Shown: positions 12,744 through 26,000 of the stretch, one piece after another
How positions within the stretch are numbered: the first letter of the stretch is position 1
Layout of the letters: every line of letters starts with the position of its first letter
DNA from: Diprion similis
Lineage: Eukaryota; Arthropoda; Insecta; Hymenoptera; Diprionidae
NCBI RefSeq assembly: GCF_021155765.1
Contig: NC_060115.1
Span: 12,194,493-12,258,492 of the forward strand
DNA length: 64,000 nt
Reading direction: 5' to 3'
Program-made: the position numbers and the translations under genes
The notes under the pieces: generated by a model
The model's database searches: none
What the model was told of the DNA's origin: nothing
Seen by the model: only the letters and a program-made list of their open reading frames with translations

Positions 12744-13330
12744 ACTGCAGCTTTGATTCGTTTTGGGGTTCAAGTTACATTAACAACACTGTAATTGTAG
12801 ATAATAATAGAACTTTTAGTAATCTGCCTCCTTTCCTCTGGTAATTTGAATCATAACTAAAGTTTATCCTTTTTTCCGGCCGCAAATAGATCAAAACCGC
12901 CTAGGTCGACCGCTTTTCTTACATCTAGGTTTCGTGATCGTAACTATGGTTCTCCTCCTTAAAGCATGTCGTATCCTTGCATGGAGGGAGCCAATCCTAT
13001 GCTGTCTCATAAACGATGAGTATCCAAAGGATAGATATTGTAGCGTGAGTACCTTTCTCTCTCTCACAAAATGTAATTGGTCGGTTCAAAATAGCCACAT
13101 GACTACGTCAGAGCTGTACCAAGCGATGATATGTTGACATGCTTAATATAAACATTGACATGTTTAAATAGCTCGAAGTGTGCACTGTTAAAATAATATA
13201 AACACAACCAAATTTCAGCATGAGTCTGAAATGCAGAATTTGCTAAATAGAAAGTGACGGACCAAATGGTCGGAGCATCAATTTTCACAAGTTAGTAATG
13301 TTAGTAATTGCGTTGACTGAGGATATGTAC
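12727..13330. mobile_element. Possible ~600 bp element with outward ACATATCCTCAGTCAAC ends
   Basis: ACATATCCTCAGTCAAC at 12727 and its inverse near 13312-13328 (GTTGACTGAGGATATGT) face each other as terminal inverted repeats. The interior has no transposase frame. The pairing could also reflect two independent insertions of the shared motif. Confidence 0.3.
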
Positions 13331-13925
13331 GGATTAAGTTACTGTTTACATTCCCTTTGGAATCAGGATCTTACATAATATATTTGATATTACACAGTTA
13401 CCTGCAGCCATACACGAAATGCATACTTTTTAATCGTGAATAAGTCTTACATAATATAAGCGCTAACCAGTAATTCGCATTATTCATGCCTATATTCTTA
13501 ATTATCGTTGATATTGAGTTTTGTTTAAACATAGGTACTGATAATATAATTATTCTAAGTGCTTAGTTAGTGTCAAGATAAGTAAAGTAAGGTACCAGGT
13601 TAAGTGCACAGTTTAATAAACTATGGTCAAAGTGCCATTGCATGAATCAAACTATCATTTTTTTGTCACAGTTAATGCATTAGCACATCAATGATTTCTT
13701 CAAACCCAAAATCCCAAAAATTCGATCCAAATAACAAATTCGTAAGGCAAATTTTCTTTCGAACAAAAATTATCCTTTTTTGTTACAACTGTCATGAATT
13801 CGCGAATGTAAATATAATATAACATGTTATTATAGTATATTACATATTATATTGAAATATACATAACATATTGTATACGATATACAATAATAATTATACA
13901 CTTGATTACCGTATATAATATATTA

Positions 13926-15107
13926 GGGTGATTTTTTTTTAACGACTATTTTTTTTTCAGTCCCCATCGAAAATTTTGTTCTATATGTCGAACAAAAAAT
14001 TCCCTAAAAGTTATAGCCCTTAATATTAATATTAAGTACTCGCCCAGGGCGTAAAAAGATTTCCCATATAAAATACACGTGAATCGAAGCGTTTTTTTCT
14101 CAAATCTCTACAACTCAGTGGAATTTTATGATATCACATTGGTCTTGGTCGCAATTTACGCAGAATTGAACGATCTTCAAAAGTGTCTGAAACGTCGTGA
14201 GTCCAATTTACATTGGTGAGATGGTACAGGTCACTAAAGTTGATTTTTACCCAAAATTCTCCATTTTTCGCTGTTATCTCCGAAATGATCAACTTTACCA
14301 AAAAAGGTGAAGAAAAACTTTGTTGGAAATTCAATTTTCTACAAAAAAGGTTCTTTAGACCTGATTGCTCAGATTGATATTTCTTGAGATATCGAACTTT
14401 AACTTCTTGTCGTATAAAATTTTTATGGTTTATCGAATCAAACGTTTTCAATTATTGATATTGCATTGGAATTTGATTTTTTTCGATTCGATTCGATCCA
14501 TTCGTTCTATTCCATTGGAATATCAGTCATTCAAAACGTTTGATTCAATAAACAATAATGTTTATTGGTTATATTAGATTAAAACGTTTAATTCCATAGA
14601 ACATAAAAATTTTATACGTCAAGTAAGTTGAATTTCGATATCTCAAGAAATATCAATCTGAGCATTTTGGTCTAAAGGACCTTTTTTGTAGGTAATCAAA
14701 TTTCCAACAAAATTATTCTCAACATTTTTTTGGTACAGTTAATCATTTTGGAGATAACAGCGAAAAAAGGAGAATTTTGGGTAAAAATCAACTTTAGTGC
14801 CCTGTACCACCTCACAAATGGAAGTTGCACTTACACCGTTCTAAACACTTTTGAAGATCGTTCAATTCTGCGTAATTTGCGACCAAAACCAATGTGATAT
14901 CATAAAATTCCATTGAGCTGTAGAGATTTGAAAAAAAAAAACGCTTCGATTCACGTGTATATTACATGGGAAATCTTTTCACGCCCTGGGCGAGTACTTA
15001 ATATCAATATTAACAGCTATAACTTTTAGGGAATTATTTGTTCGATGTATAGAACAAAATTTTTGATGAGGACTGAAAAAAAAATAGTCGTTCAAAAAAA
15101 ATCACCC
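13926..15107. mobile_element. Giant foldback element: 1.18 kb near-complete palindrome
   Basis: It opens with GGGTGATTTTTTTTTAACGA and closes with its inverse, GTCGTTCAAAAAAAATCACCC. Successive blocks along the left arm reappear inverted on the right: CGCCCAGGGCG, CACGTGAATCGAAGCG, AATTGAACGATCTTCAAAAG, GATTTTTACCCAAAATTCTC, GATATTTCTTGAGATATCGA and AAACGTTTGATTC-like sequence near the centre (about 14516). The arms are about 590 bp each with scattered mismatches and small indels. There is no coding sequence that I can support. Open frames of about 70-105 residues in the arms are by-products. It sits about 0.8 kb upstream of the BTB gene start. Confidence 0.85.
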
Positions 15108-15892
15108 TCATAATATATACTATAATAAGGGCAACATACACTCTTCAAAATGTCATACAAAATTTTTAATAGTTACGTACCATTGACGAGGGTACTATAT
15201 TTACCACGCTACGTTCTTGGTTTAGAAAGAGAGAAGTACTCACGCTACTCTTTCTCTCTCCGTCTTTCCACTTTACGGCCAGAAGGCTCTCTCTATGTAC
15301 TACATGTTCTAAGCTCCGCTCGCCGCGAAACGAGGCCAAAGCCGAACCAAGAAAAGGCAAGAGGTTAAGGGGTTAACGACGGGTGGTGCTAGTTTAACCA
15401 CGATTGAGTCCTCAGGACAGGAAGCTAAACGAGCCAGGAACTTGCTTGGACTTCATTTTCCACTAAACAAGTCTCGGCAATCCTTCAAGTGCTGAATTTC
15501 GGCGAAAAAAGAAGACATTTTCGGTACAGTGAATAACCGAAGCGATAAGTGTAAATTGAAATACAAATACACTCTGTGTGCGAAATATGAATGCATACGT
15601 GCGTTGAAATGTGATTTTCAACTGTTTCAATATTCGATGCAACTATGCAAGTGATAAAAATACAACCAATCACATCGGACCGTTGTAACTTACCACGATT
15701 ATGGTGACTGCATTATATTTGGCAAAAGTGACAGTTCTGTGACAGCTAGCGCCGCCCGTCAGACGCAACGAGCATCAAAAGAAAACATCCAGTACTTTAT
15801 AGCTTTAGAGATCTTTTTCGAATACAAAACACAAAACAGTTTTACCACTATTGTCGCCTCAGATTATTGTTCACTAAACATTCATCGAGAAG

Positions 15893-18800
15893 ATGAATGA
15901 AGCGGAAGAGGTTCAGCTGAACCTGAAGTGGGACAACTTTTCATCTCACTTGGCGCTTTCCTTCGACTCTTGTTACGAGTCCCAACAGTTTGTGGATGTA
16001 TCGTTGGTATGCAAGGATGGGAAGGTGATTAAAGGTCACAAAATGATACTGGCCAACACTAGTAAGTTTTTTCGACGTTTGTTGACTGAAAATGAACATC
16101 CGCACCCAATGATCGTCTTGCATAACATCGACGCAGACGATCTCAGGAGTTTGATGACTTTTATGTACTGCGGGGAGGTTCAAGTATTTCAAAACGATCT
16201 TAAAAAACTATTAGAAATAGCCGATACTCTAGAAATCACGGGACTACAGCAAATTCAAGAAATTGATAGTCCTGCTGTTCGATTTTGCGTAAAAAATTTA
16301 CTTGGCTCAAATGGTGAGCACGATCGAACTGAGGCTTCTGGAAACAATACGGACTACGAAAGTAATCTGAATAGTTCGGCCTGCAAGCCTGCGTCTAATC
16401 TTCTTAAATATGTCTCTAGCCTTGGTCAGAAAAACAAATCAGAATCTTCTCTTCAACCGTTCGAAAGTTCAAGTAAAAAATTGCAAGAGCTGGCAAAGAA
16501 GCTCGAGAAATGTTCAAGCAGCGTCGAAAGCTGGTCGTTTTTACAGCAGGCGCAAAACAGTAATGGAACGAGAATACAGGAAATACCGAGTGACTGTGAT
16601 AAAAAAAAAGTCAAAATATCTCAGAACAGGGAATCGGATGGGTTGGAATTCAAAAGTTCCAGTCAGAAACTCCAGGAGATGGCTAGGCTTTTAGAAAACA
16701 CAAATCACCAGCAGACGGCTAAGCTTTTAGAAGACGTAAATCAACAGCAGAAGCTGCAAGCTGACTTGTTAGAAGCATCCAAAGAAGCTTGGGAGGGTCA
16801 AAAGAGATCGTTGGATACTGACAACGTCGTCACTGAACCTCCGCCTAAAAAATTTAATGCGATGTCCAATACTCTGAATACTTCAGAGCTAGAACCGAAA
16901 GCTGAAATAGCCGGGCAACTATCCACAGTGCAAGAAAGCCTTCCAGGTCGTTCAGCCGACACCGAAGATCTTTTACAAAACTGTGTCTTTATCAAAGATG
17001 AAGTTGAAGTTGCCACCGAATGCAGTACGACGTCAGATGTTGATCTGGATAATTCACCAACAGACAACTTGCTCGCAAACAACACCGATCGTTTGGGGCC
17101 AAGCATGCTGGCTGCAGAGCTGCTTAAGGCTGTAGCGAATAAAAGGAAAGGTGAGTAATGTATGTACAGTGTATAAATTTTTCCATCTTAGCCGTGACTG
17201 AAAAGCGAGAATAACGTGGAAGTATGCAGAGTATAGTTGGAATAGCAGCATTTTGTCTGTAGAGATTATGCTTTTGAAATTATAATTTTGAAGGAATAAA
17301 TTTATAGGAGAAATATTTAGCCACTAATGCAACCGTCAACAATTTACAGGACAAGAAAAAATTCGCATCAAATTTGTTTACTTTATTAGTCATTTATTTA
17401 TTGTTTTTTTTTGCGATCTAAAAAGCATTCGATTGAAAGTATCTGAATCGGGAGTGCTCGTTTTGTCAAGTTAACTTTACAAACTTCAACCTCGTCCTAT
17501 TTATCTGGTTCTCGGATGATTTCCAGTGTTAGGATCATCATCCAAGAATAAAGCTTGAGATCAATTGTTGGTAAATTGTGGAATACTCTTGAATAGAAAT
17601 GAAGTAATTAAATATGCATCATAGCATTGACTGTTAATGTCGGAAAGTAAATAGCATTTTCGAATAGAAATAATTTTAATGTATTTCCAATCAAAGCCAA
17701 ATCCAACACAGATTGTACAATTAGCAATGTTTCTTTTCCTGTCTGAAGCAACCATTTAAGAATCAAACCTCTTTTCTAGGATGTAGTATGGCTTTGTCAC
17801 CAAAATATCCTTGTAAAGAATAGTAGATTGTGCATCAAGGACACAAACTAGGTCTTTTTACGTCAAACGTAAGTTTGCCATACAAGTCGCAGGCAAAAAA
17901 GCGAGGACGAATTTTGGAAATATGCGAGGTTGTGCGCATAATACTTTAGGTAACAAAAGTTTGGTTTACAAGTTTTCATTTTATCGTGGCGAAGAATATA
18001 GAACACTTTCCGGTACTAGGATATGTATGTGCTCTTTTTTTTTATACTGTTGCAAGACGATTAGTATAATTACGGAACACAGACAAGAAAGATACGTAAG
18101 TCGTGTAAAGTATATTTTTATGTAACACTAGTATGTTTTCTTTTTGCCGGCAGTCTGTACTTAAAGTAATTGTTTGACAGTACAAAAAAAAGCATCAGCG
18201 TACATAAAAATGCATTTTTATGTGATACTTAATATGGCTCTTTCTGTACTTTAATTAAAAAAAATACTTGTAAACTCTACTCTCGATATATTAAGTATCG
18301 CGTGCACCATAGATGCAAAATTTTTTTTGCCTCACATATTTGCAGTATTCTTCACACTGCAAACTTACGCTCGGCCTAAAAAACCTACTTTGCCTCCTTG
18401 CTGCATAAATCTACTTTTTTCAAATTATAGCGCTTTGTGCACGTATCTGCATTAGCGCTCATTCCGCGAATACTGTGTGCTTTAGTGTTACCAAGTACCA
18501 AAGTTCTGAGTTCTAAGTGCTAATCATCACGCTGGAAGTGTAATATAATAATCAGCCCTAAGTACAGTAAAAGTAAGTAGGACATACATAATCAAGCAGT
18601 AAATAAACGTATCGAAATTTCGATCGATCAAGCTTGATCGTAAACTCTCATTATAATATCTTGAAAAGTAAATGAAACTTGCTAGGTAATCTAAAAACAC
18701 GAAATGGTAAACTCAAAGATGATTATTGTGCTGGCTTGTATTTGTTTATTATAAGGTCAGAATAAGTGAAAACATGATTTTACAATCAAGCTCGATCGAT

Positions 18801-20362
18801 CGAAACTCTACATTCATGAAATTTTACTGTCATAAAAATTGAGAATTTCTTCAAGAATGATATATTGAAATCCCTTTAAAACAGTTGTCAAGTAGTTTTA
18901 AGTTGTCATCGTAAATCTCAAAACCATTTATAGAACAATTTATTAAATTTAAAATCCTGATCTCAAAATAATTTCGTTAACATACACCACGAGTATTCAT
19001 TTTTTTCCAATAAATCTATATTACCTTGGTGAAATGTGCAAATTCATTTACAAACTATCAAAAACCTCCTGATTCCATTGTCCCTTCCAATTATAAACTA
19101 ATCCATGGAAACCTATTTGTTTAAATAATAATGAATATGGAATCATTAGAAATCAATTTCTAAATTCATTTCAATGACGAAATTATAGTAGTTTAAATTT
19201 CTAACACTAGAAATCACTTGCTTGCGATCTTCTAAATAATTACAGATACACTGCACTACAATCTATCTACGCACTAGCTCTTGGTACGATACCTACTTTG
19301 CATGGTATTAAATGCGCTCGATGTCTAACTAATATAACTGAAAATCAATCATAATGCAATACATGACATAAACAAGAGATGCAATAAATTCAAAAAGTTG
19401 AGGGATGTATCTAACGATTATATCGTAGAAAGTACATAAATCAATGGCCAAATTCTTATTTTAAAAACTTAAAAAAAAATTATATCGCATCATCTATCTA
19501 TTTTTTTTATTTTTGTTCCAGATTCCAAAAAATTATTTACCGCAATTAGAGAGCTGACATTTGAAGTGCAACGTCAAAGCTACGAAATTCAAGAACTTCG
19601 TAATTGTCTGCAGAGTCGTGGATTTTTGAAAATCGACACCATTACTGTTAGAAGTTTCGCCGAAGAGTATGGAATATCTTTACAGTTACAAACAGTTGAA
19701 GAGTTCAAAGACTTCGATCTACGATTAAAAAATGATGGAGATTTTTGTGCAAAGTTTGTAAGTTCCACGCTATGATTACCAGAATAATTTCCAGTACATG
19801 AAAAAATTGTTTTAAACACTGTCTAATAAAATGCTTGTTTGTCAAAACTTTCGATCACAGGTATCCACATTGGAGCATCTTCTTGAAAAAGAAATACAAA
19901 AGAGTATAACATCAATATTGAAAAGCTACGTCAGTAGAGACTTGGCGACATCCTGCACTGCAATAAGAAGATCAAACGATAAGATGATATTCAAAGGCAC
20001 TAAATTTAACGATTGTCTCTTTGGTAAACTCCTAAGTCATTATCTTTCATAATTTAACCGTCCAAAATCTGCCATATAATAACCATAAGTCCATAATTTT
20101 TATTCATGCAGCCCTCATTTGCCAATACCATCGCAGGGAAAGAAATGAACCTCTAACTGAAAAAGAATACTACCAAGCACTCTCCAGCTGTCTAAGCAAC
20201 GCCAAAGACTGGCATGGATTTCGTTCAGCTCGTAAAAACCAGAGTGCTGCCCTTCGTCGGACAGGGAATGGAGATAGAGACGATGGAAGAATTGATTTGG
20301 GATGTGGTGCCAAAGTTGATGAATGCGGTGATCAAGACAGTAGAAATACTGAACATGATTAA
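15893..20362 (+). CDS. BTB-domain protein, isoform with a DUF4806 C-terminus
   Basis: The exons are 15893-17150, 19522-19757, 19861-20023 and 20112-20362 (TAA at 20360-20362), giving 635 residues. The start ATG at 15893 has a good context (GAGAAG before it), and the opening VQLNLKWDNFSSHL is the classic start of arthropod TTK-type BTB proteins. The BTB domain spans about residues 8-125 (FVDVSLVCKDGK, IKGHKMILANTSKFF, LRSLMTFMYCGEVQV, ADTLEITGLQQI). A polar Gln/Glu/Ser-rich linker follows. The later exons start with a coiled-coil-like stretch, then match DUF4806 in form (from about residue 475 to 575: FKDFDLRLKNDGDF ... LEHLLEKEI ... CQYHRRER ... DWHGFR). It is likely a nuclear regulator acting through BTB dimerisation; DUF4806 has no settled function. 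Every junction is GT..AG with matching phase. Confidence 0.85.
18202..18223. repeat. 22 bp perfect palindrome
   Basis: The left half is ACATAAAAATG and the right half CATTTTTATGT. It lies in the first intron of the BTB gene. No function is evident. Confidence 0.8.
18618..18805. mobile_element. Small ~188 bp inverted-repeat element in BTB intron
   Basis: The left end TTTCGATCGATCAAGCTTGA and the right end (read inverted) TTTCGATCGATCGAGCTTGA match over about 27 bp and flank about 135 bp of AT-rich DNA. The size and structure fit a MITE remnant. Confidence 0.6.
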
Positions 20363-22285
20363 GAGTAAAATTAGATTCTCAAGATTGAAAATATAGTGAA
20401 AGTGAAAGTTAGTGAAACTCATACTTTTATGTTTTATAATACATTTTATTTTTTATCATGTTGCAACATCACTACATTTTAATTCAACCAAGATCACTGT
20501 CTGATCATTGAGGAATGTCTATTAACAAATATTTTAGCATCTCTCACCCGAGAGACAAATTACCTTGTTTACATTTGATTCAATCAAAACAAGACTGGAT
20601 TATCTTTGATCTTACATCACTAATTATAAATGAAAATACGAAGCAAAGAAGGTTAATCTGAGCCTACGATTACAATCAAAGTATCGAAAAGCACATGGAA
20701 GAGAGAAAGATTAATCCAATACGAGATCGATGATGAATGTACGTGGAGACTTGATCCTAGAAAGACTAATTTTGCTAGAAATTATTATAAAATCGAATTG
20801 TAACTTGTAAGAATAATGGTACTAGTAAGTATTCTCAGTACTAGGGTTAGATGATAGGCATGTACAAATTTTAACTAAATACTTTTCCAAAACACACACA
20901 CGTAAAAGTACATAGTAGGTATATAAATTTACGAATAGTTTTTCTGATTCTTGACTAATTATAAGTATCAATTATAATACTATATATATACAGAGGTATA
21001 TATACTGACTATACGTATATATTACATAGGATTAGTATATGTTCATAAAATCGCAATGAAACACTCCAATGATCACATTGCTTTACTCCAGAACTTAAAG
21101 GAGTAATTTAACAAGTATTTATAGGTATCAGTGAACTCAGATTTTTCTCAACCCAAATTATTACCCTGTAATAAAATTGAAGAACAAATCTTTGGTTCAT
21201 GTTTATATTGCGAACTTCTAACAAACCCGTGTAACATAATTATAGACGATTGCATTGCGCGAAAGCCCTGTATAATACAACATTTTTATGCACAAATAAT
21301 TGATAATATGTATAAAACTGTACATATTCTGTAAGATTGTTCTGTCTTTTAATCTGTAATGTATGTACATATATTATAAATCGTGTTTCTTTTTTAAGTA
21401 ATTCTCAGTGTATTGATAATCCCACATCGTTGCTTAATATTGTGACTCTGGTTTGATTAAATGCGATCTGATTTTTACTTAACTTCATTCCTGTGGATTT
21501 GTTCTTTACTATTTTTCACATTCTTTCTTAGGCATGCTAAATAAAATTATGGTCAATAAATGTTTTCATTGAAATTCAATCGATTTTTTTAAGTATTTCC
21601 ATATACTACAAATTTATTATTTCAATTTTAATATACAGTTTTACGTTTTGTTTACTGCTCGAAATCGCAACCGTGGCAGTGAACCAAAATTATTATGGAA
21701 TATTATTTACAATACAATTAACATCAATTAGTTATAAATTCCTTAACAAGATAATATCACATGACGTATTTCAAAGTTACACAATTTTCCCTATCAGAAT
21801 TCAAAAATTAGTCACAGTTCATTTTTGTACTTACCAATTTCGTACATGAATTTCGTTTTAGATGAAGATCAAGGAATCCTGAACAGACTTAGGCGGATGT
21901 GTAATGACATAATACAAAATACAGTCACAATTTGCTTTAGATTTCGGAATTACAAGCCGTCAAGTCAATATTGCATTTTTATAATTAGATTCAATTACAT
22001 TAACAACTACGCCTTAAAATTCTAATTAAAATTCAATCAGTCATCATTACCAATCAGTCGCGCTGCGATCTTACCGAAAAATAAAGTAAAAAAATAGTTG
22101 CTCAACATTTTTTATCTTATTGATATTTATATGATTCAGCTATAACTGCGATGTTAGTTGAGGTAATTTACTTTTCGGCAACGTTTGCGTTGTGTCTTTA
22201 GTGTAGGATCAAAATACTCAAAGAAAAGTACTACTTCGCTATACTTTTTTATATTTATTTGAAATAACATGGACTTTTGTTGCAG
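20363..22285 (+). other. 3' UTR of the DUF4806 isoform and intron before the C2H2 exon
   Basis: This is about 1.9 kb of AT-rich sequence with no supported coding region. For the DUF4806 isoform its first part is 3' UTR. For the zinc-finger isoform all of it is intron. There is a CA-rich tract near 20890 and an AATAAA near 21540. Confidence 0.5.
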
Positions 22286-22563
22286 CAGTTGAAAGCGCCT
22301 TGACTGGGGGAGCTTGCAGCGGTTTTCTTGCTGCATTGCCGGATCAGAATTTTGCAAGAACCTTGCTGAAGAGCCAAGACCGGAAGTTGGCTTTTCACGA
22401 ACCGAGGCCATGTGACATCTGCAACCGGGTTTATAGGGATGCGGCAACTCTACGACAACATACCTTCACGATGCACTCTGCGGGAACACATTTTTGTGGT
22501 TGCGGCGCTTACTTTTACACAAAATACGACTTGCTGATTCACAAAAAACAGGCTCACTTCTGA
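22286..22563 (+). CDS. Alternative last exon of the BTB gene, with two C2H2 zinc fingers
   Basis: The acceptor at 22281-22285 (tgcag) leaves a frame that needs one preceding base. That is exactly the single G left by the BTB exon ending at 17150. Joining them gives a 511-residue BTB-zinc-finger protein. The exon reads AVESALTGGACSGFL, then finger 1 (CDICNRVYRDAATLRQHTFT then MH; C-x2-C-x12-H-x4-H) and a degenerate finger 2 (CGC ... HKKQAH; C-x-C-x12-H-x4-H), with TGA at 22561-22563. Because the same phase also fits the 19522 exon, the two ends look like mutually exclusive alternatives, as in lola-type BTB loci. A separate promoter is not excluded. Confidence 0.7.
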
Positions 22564-23046
22564 ACTCACTCGCTTCTAGAGTTAGCCCTAACACGTGAAA
22601 AGTTTCTAACTCGTTAACGGTGGTAATAACATCATCAAACCAAATTTGTAAATATACTATACTATGTGTATATCTGTAGTGCATAGGCAATTATTTACGT
22701 AACTCGTAGATGACTCGACAATGTCGACTTGTATTTATAAGAAAGAAGAAGGAAACAAAGAAATACAGTTTTTCAAAGATTTGATTCAGTACATATCGCT
22801 CCGTCATGAGTACGGCATGTATGACAGTTTTCCGTACTACCATGGCAAAGATATGAGAATTAAGTAATTGTAACCATAAGCGTGTCCAGACTGAAACGCC
22901 TTTGATCAGCGAGCATTGATCGGTTGCCGTGGAGATCAAGAGGGTTGTTTACCGAACACATTGCGACCTGCAGCAACTGCGTTGTAGAAGAAGAAACGAA
23001 TTTTCAGAAGGTCCAGCTAATTTTCGAAAACAAAAAGCGTGATAGA

Positions 23047-26000
23047 ATGGAAGTCAATGAGGAATCTGTGAAGGGCGTCATACGGGATTCGAACGTAACT
23101 GAAGAGGAATTTCAAAATTTTATGCACCGTGTACATCAGGTTGGTGAGTGATGCATTCAACCATGCATTTACATGAGCATTCTACTCGATTGATAATATT
23201 GCCATGATAAGATAAAGTATCAATATTCATGTTGTATGGTTCCGCGTTTCTACCAAGTATAATGTTTTGCCATTGCAGAGAAAATCGTGAAGAAACTAGC
23301 GTCAGACAATCCTCAGGAACAGAAGTTGGGCACGATGCTGGCTGACGAAATCTTGGATCCGAAAATTACGACAGAAATTTCTGATGTTGGAGAATTGAAA
23401 ATCAAGAGCAGCCGAACGGTAATTAACAAGATGCCGCTGACCGAACAGGAGACGGACCCAAACAAAATGTCACAAGGTACATACTGTGTTATTTTGTGGA
23501 TATGTTCAACGGGCAATGTAACATACAGTACATCCGCATGCGTTACTGCAATTCAGTGTAAATTTTACCGGTCGATTTGGTTCATGGTAAATGATTGTGA
23601 GAGTGAGGTGAAGATATATTTTTTTAAAGTGCTTCCAAGTCATTACAATCGCGCGATGTTGCGAATATTTTTGCTCCTTCTAGCAACGGACTGAATCTTT
23701 TTGAAAAGATATATTCACTCTATTACTAGAACCATTTTTTCCATCGCCTAGTTACAGTTATGAAAAACACAATGCAAATATGCATCGCAATACGTTATAC
23801 TGCTTAAACAAGACGACCTGGCTAGACGTTCGGTCGAGTAGTTGGACGATCAACGGTGAATTATTTTTCTGGGTATTCTTGTCATTGAATTGAGTTTTTC
23901 ATGCCTAATGAAACGAAGTTACTTAGCAAATAACTAATCACTTCGCGTGATGGACTGGCAATATTTATTTTCTTTACGTTTCAACGGTATATTTTGTCAT
24001 AGGCGACCCTCAGGCTGCGAAAGATGCGATGCGTGATTTCGAAATTGGAGGATTTCAGGGCAAATGGTAACCCAAACGACCTTTTTTTACTCGTGGAAAC
24101 GTCGTACGTCGTAGAAAAAATCGCAGAAATCTTGCTGGCAATTTCGTGAAAAAGCTCTTACTTTTTCAAAACACCATAAATATCAAAAAAATTTGGGGAT
24201 GCCTCACAGGAACTTTTTTTTGCTAGCGGCAATCTGTTCTATCGGGATACTTGTTCCAATAGAGATAAAGTATTTCGCTACTATTACGACTCGCCACCGG
24301 TTTCTGTCGTTGCTCTACCGGTTAGCCGGAAAAATAACATTGTTATAATCGTATGGGTAATACATGTCTGAATGAATAACGCATTGTGGATCGTCCGGAT
24401 AACCGGCAAAATAATTTGTGACCGTTGATCGTCCAGGTATCCGGACGACTAGCTACAATGTAAATAAAATCGTTAGTGACGTATGTACGAAAGAGCACTG
24501 AAAAATAATTGCGGGTAAATTGAGAAAAACGTGGGATTCCCCAAATACGGTCGGGTAATCCAAAAAGTTACTGTCTCTGTTTCTGAACTATATTACCTGA
24601 TGGTGGCTGGAAAAAAAAATTGTTTTTCCAACGTACACAAGATATATTTTTACATATACACATGTAAAGGTGAAAATCACTATGTTTTGCAATTTAACCC
24701 TTCGTTTGTCCAAGTTGACAATATTTCAAGGCTGCACCCTTGTTATGTAAAATATTAATATTCCTATTCTTTAATGTCAACTGAGGTAAATTTAAAATAA
24801 TTACCTTAGAGTTGATATTGTTAAATATATTAATCATAAGATTATAAATTACACAAAGAAACGCAAATTACATTTAAGGCCATTAAAATTTTCAGAGGCG
24901 TTTATGAAGAGTGTGGAAAAGGATGCAAAACAAAGGGCAGAGGACAGAAAGATCAGAAATGAACGAGCAGATACGTTTAAAAGGATCGCTAACAAGGCAT
25001 TTAAGGAGCAGAACTACGAAAAAGCTATTACTTACTACACCAAGGCTGTAGAACAGAGGAAAGACTCCGCTATGCTTTGGAATAATAGAGCTCTTTCTTA
25101 CATGAAATTGGGTCTGTATGAAAAAGCTCTGCATGACTGTGACTGGGCTCTCAAAGTTAACGAACACAACGTCAAAGCACTTCTGAATGGCGCTAAGTGC
25201 TACAAGTTATTGAGGCAATACAAGAAATTTGAAGAATTCATTCACAGAGCTAAAGAATCAAATCCTGATCTGATTGACTTCATTGATGGTAAACAATTTT
25301 CACTAAGGATATAATATCACGAATTGATGGCTTAAAAGTAGAAATCTATAATCTCATAACTGAAAGCAAAGGTATCCTAAAGTATTTGATATGTACACCT
25401 CCTGAGGTGGATTTTAATCGATTCAACTCCACCGGTGTCGTCTGTTAGCATCTATTCAACCTGCATAGCAGATGACACCGGTGGCTTTGAATCAGTCAGA
25501 ATCCACCTCGGGAGGTGTACGTGCATATCAGTAATTCTCGCTCAAATAGAAAGGGTTCTAAACCCAAACGTTTTTTCAAATTACTTTTTCTATCGTTGAA
25601 CTATATCTCCGAAGCCATTTTTTTTTTGTTTCACTTACTGAGTTTTACTAAACAATTACCAAACATTTCAAAAAATTGAATATTTTCGTAATATGTTGAT
25701 TTTGATACAGATTTTCAGGAAAAAAAACGATTCAAAAACGAGAAATCTCACTCATTTCTCAATTTAACGCGGAATACATCTTTTTCGACTTGGTATTAAT
25801 TTTTTTATTATAAACCTCTGAAATGAAACTAACAATTGCAATTTTTTTTGGAAAGCACGTCATCTTTGCGAGAAAAAATTCCGTAACTTGTTAATTGGTG
25901 ATTCTTCAAAATTTTTGATAATCGATCAGTCAAAAACTATAAATGCAAAAAAAAAAGAAAATATCATTTGGCATATACTTTTATATTGGAAAAAGTAACT

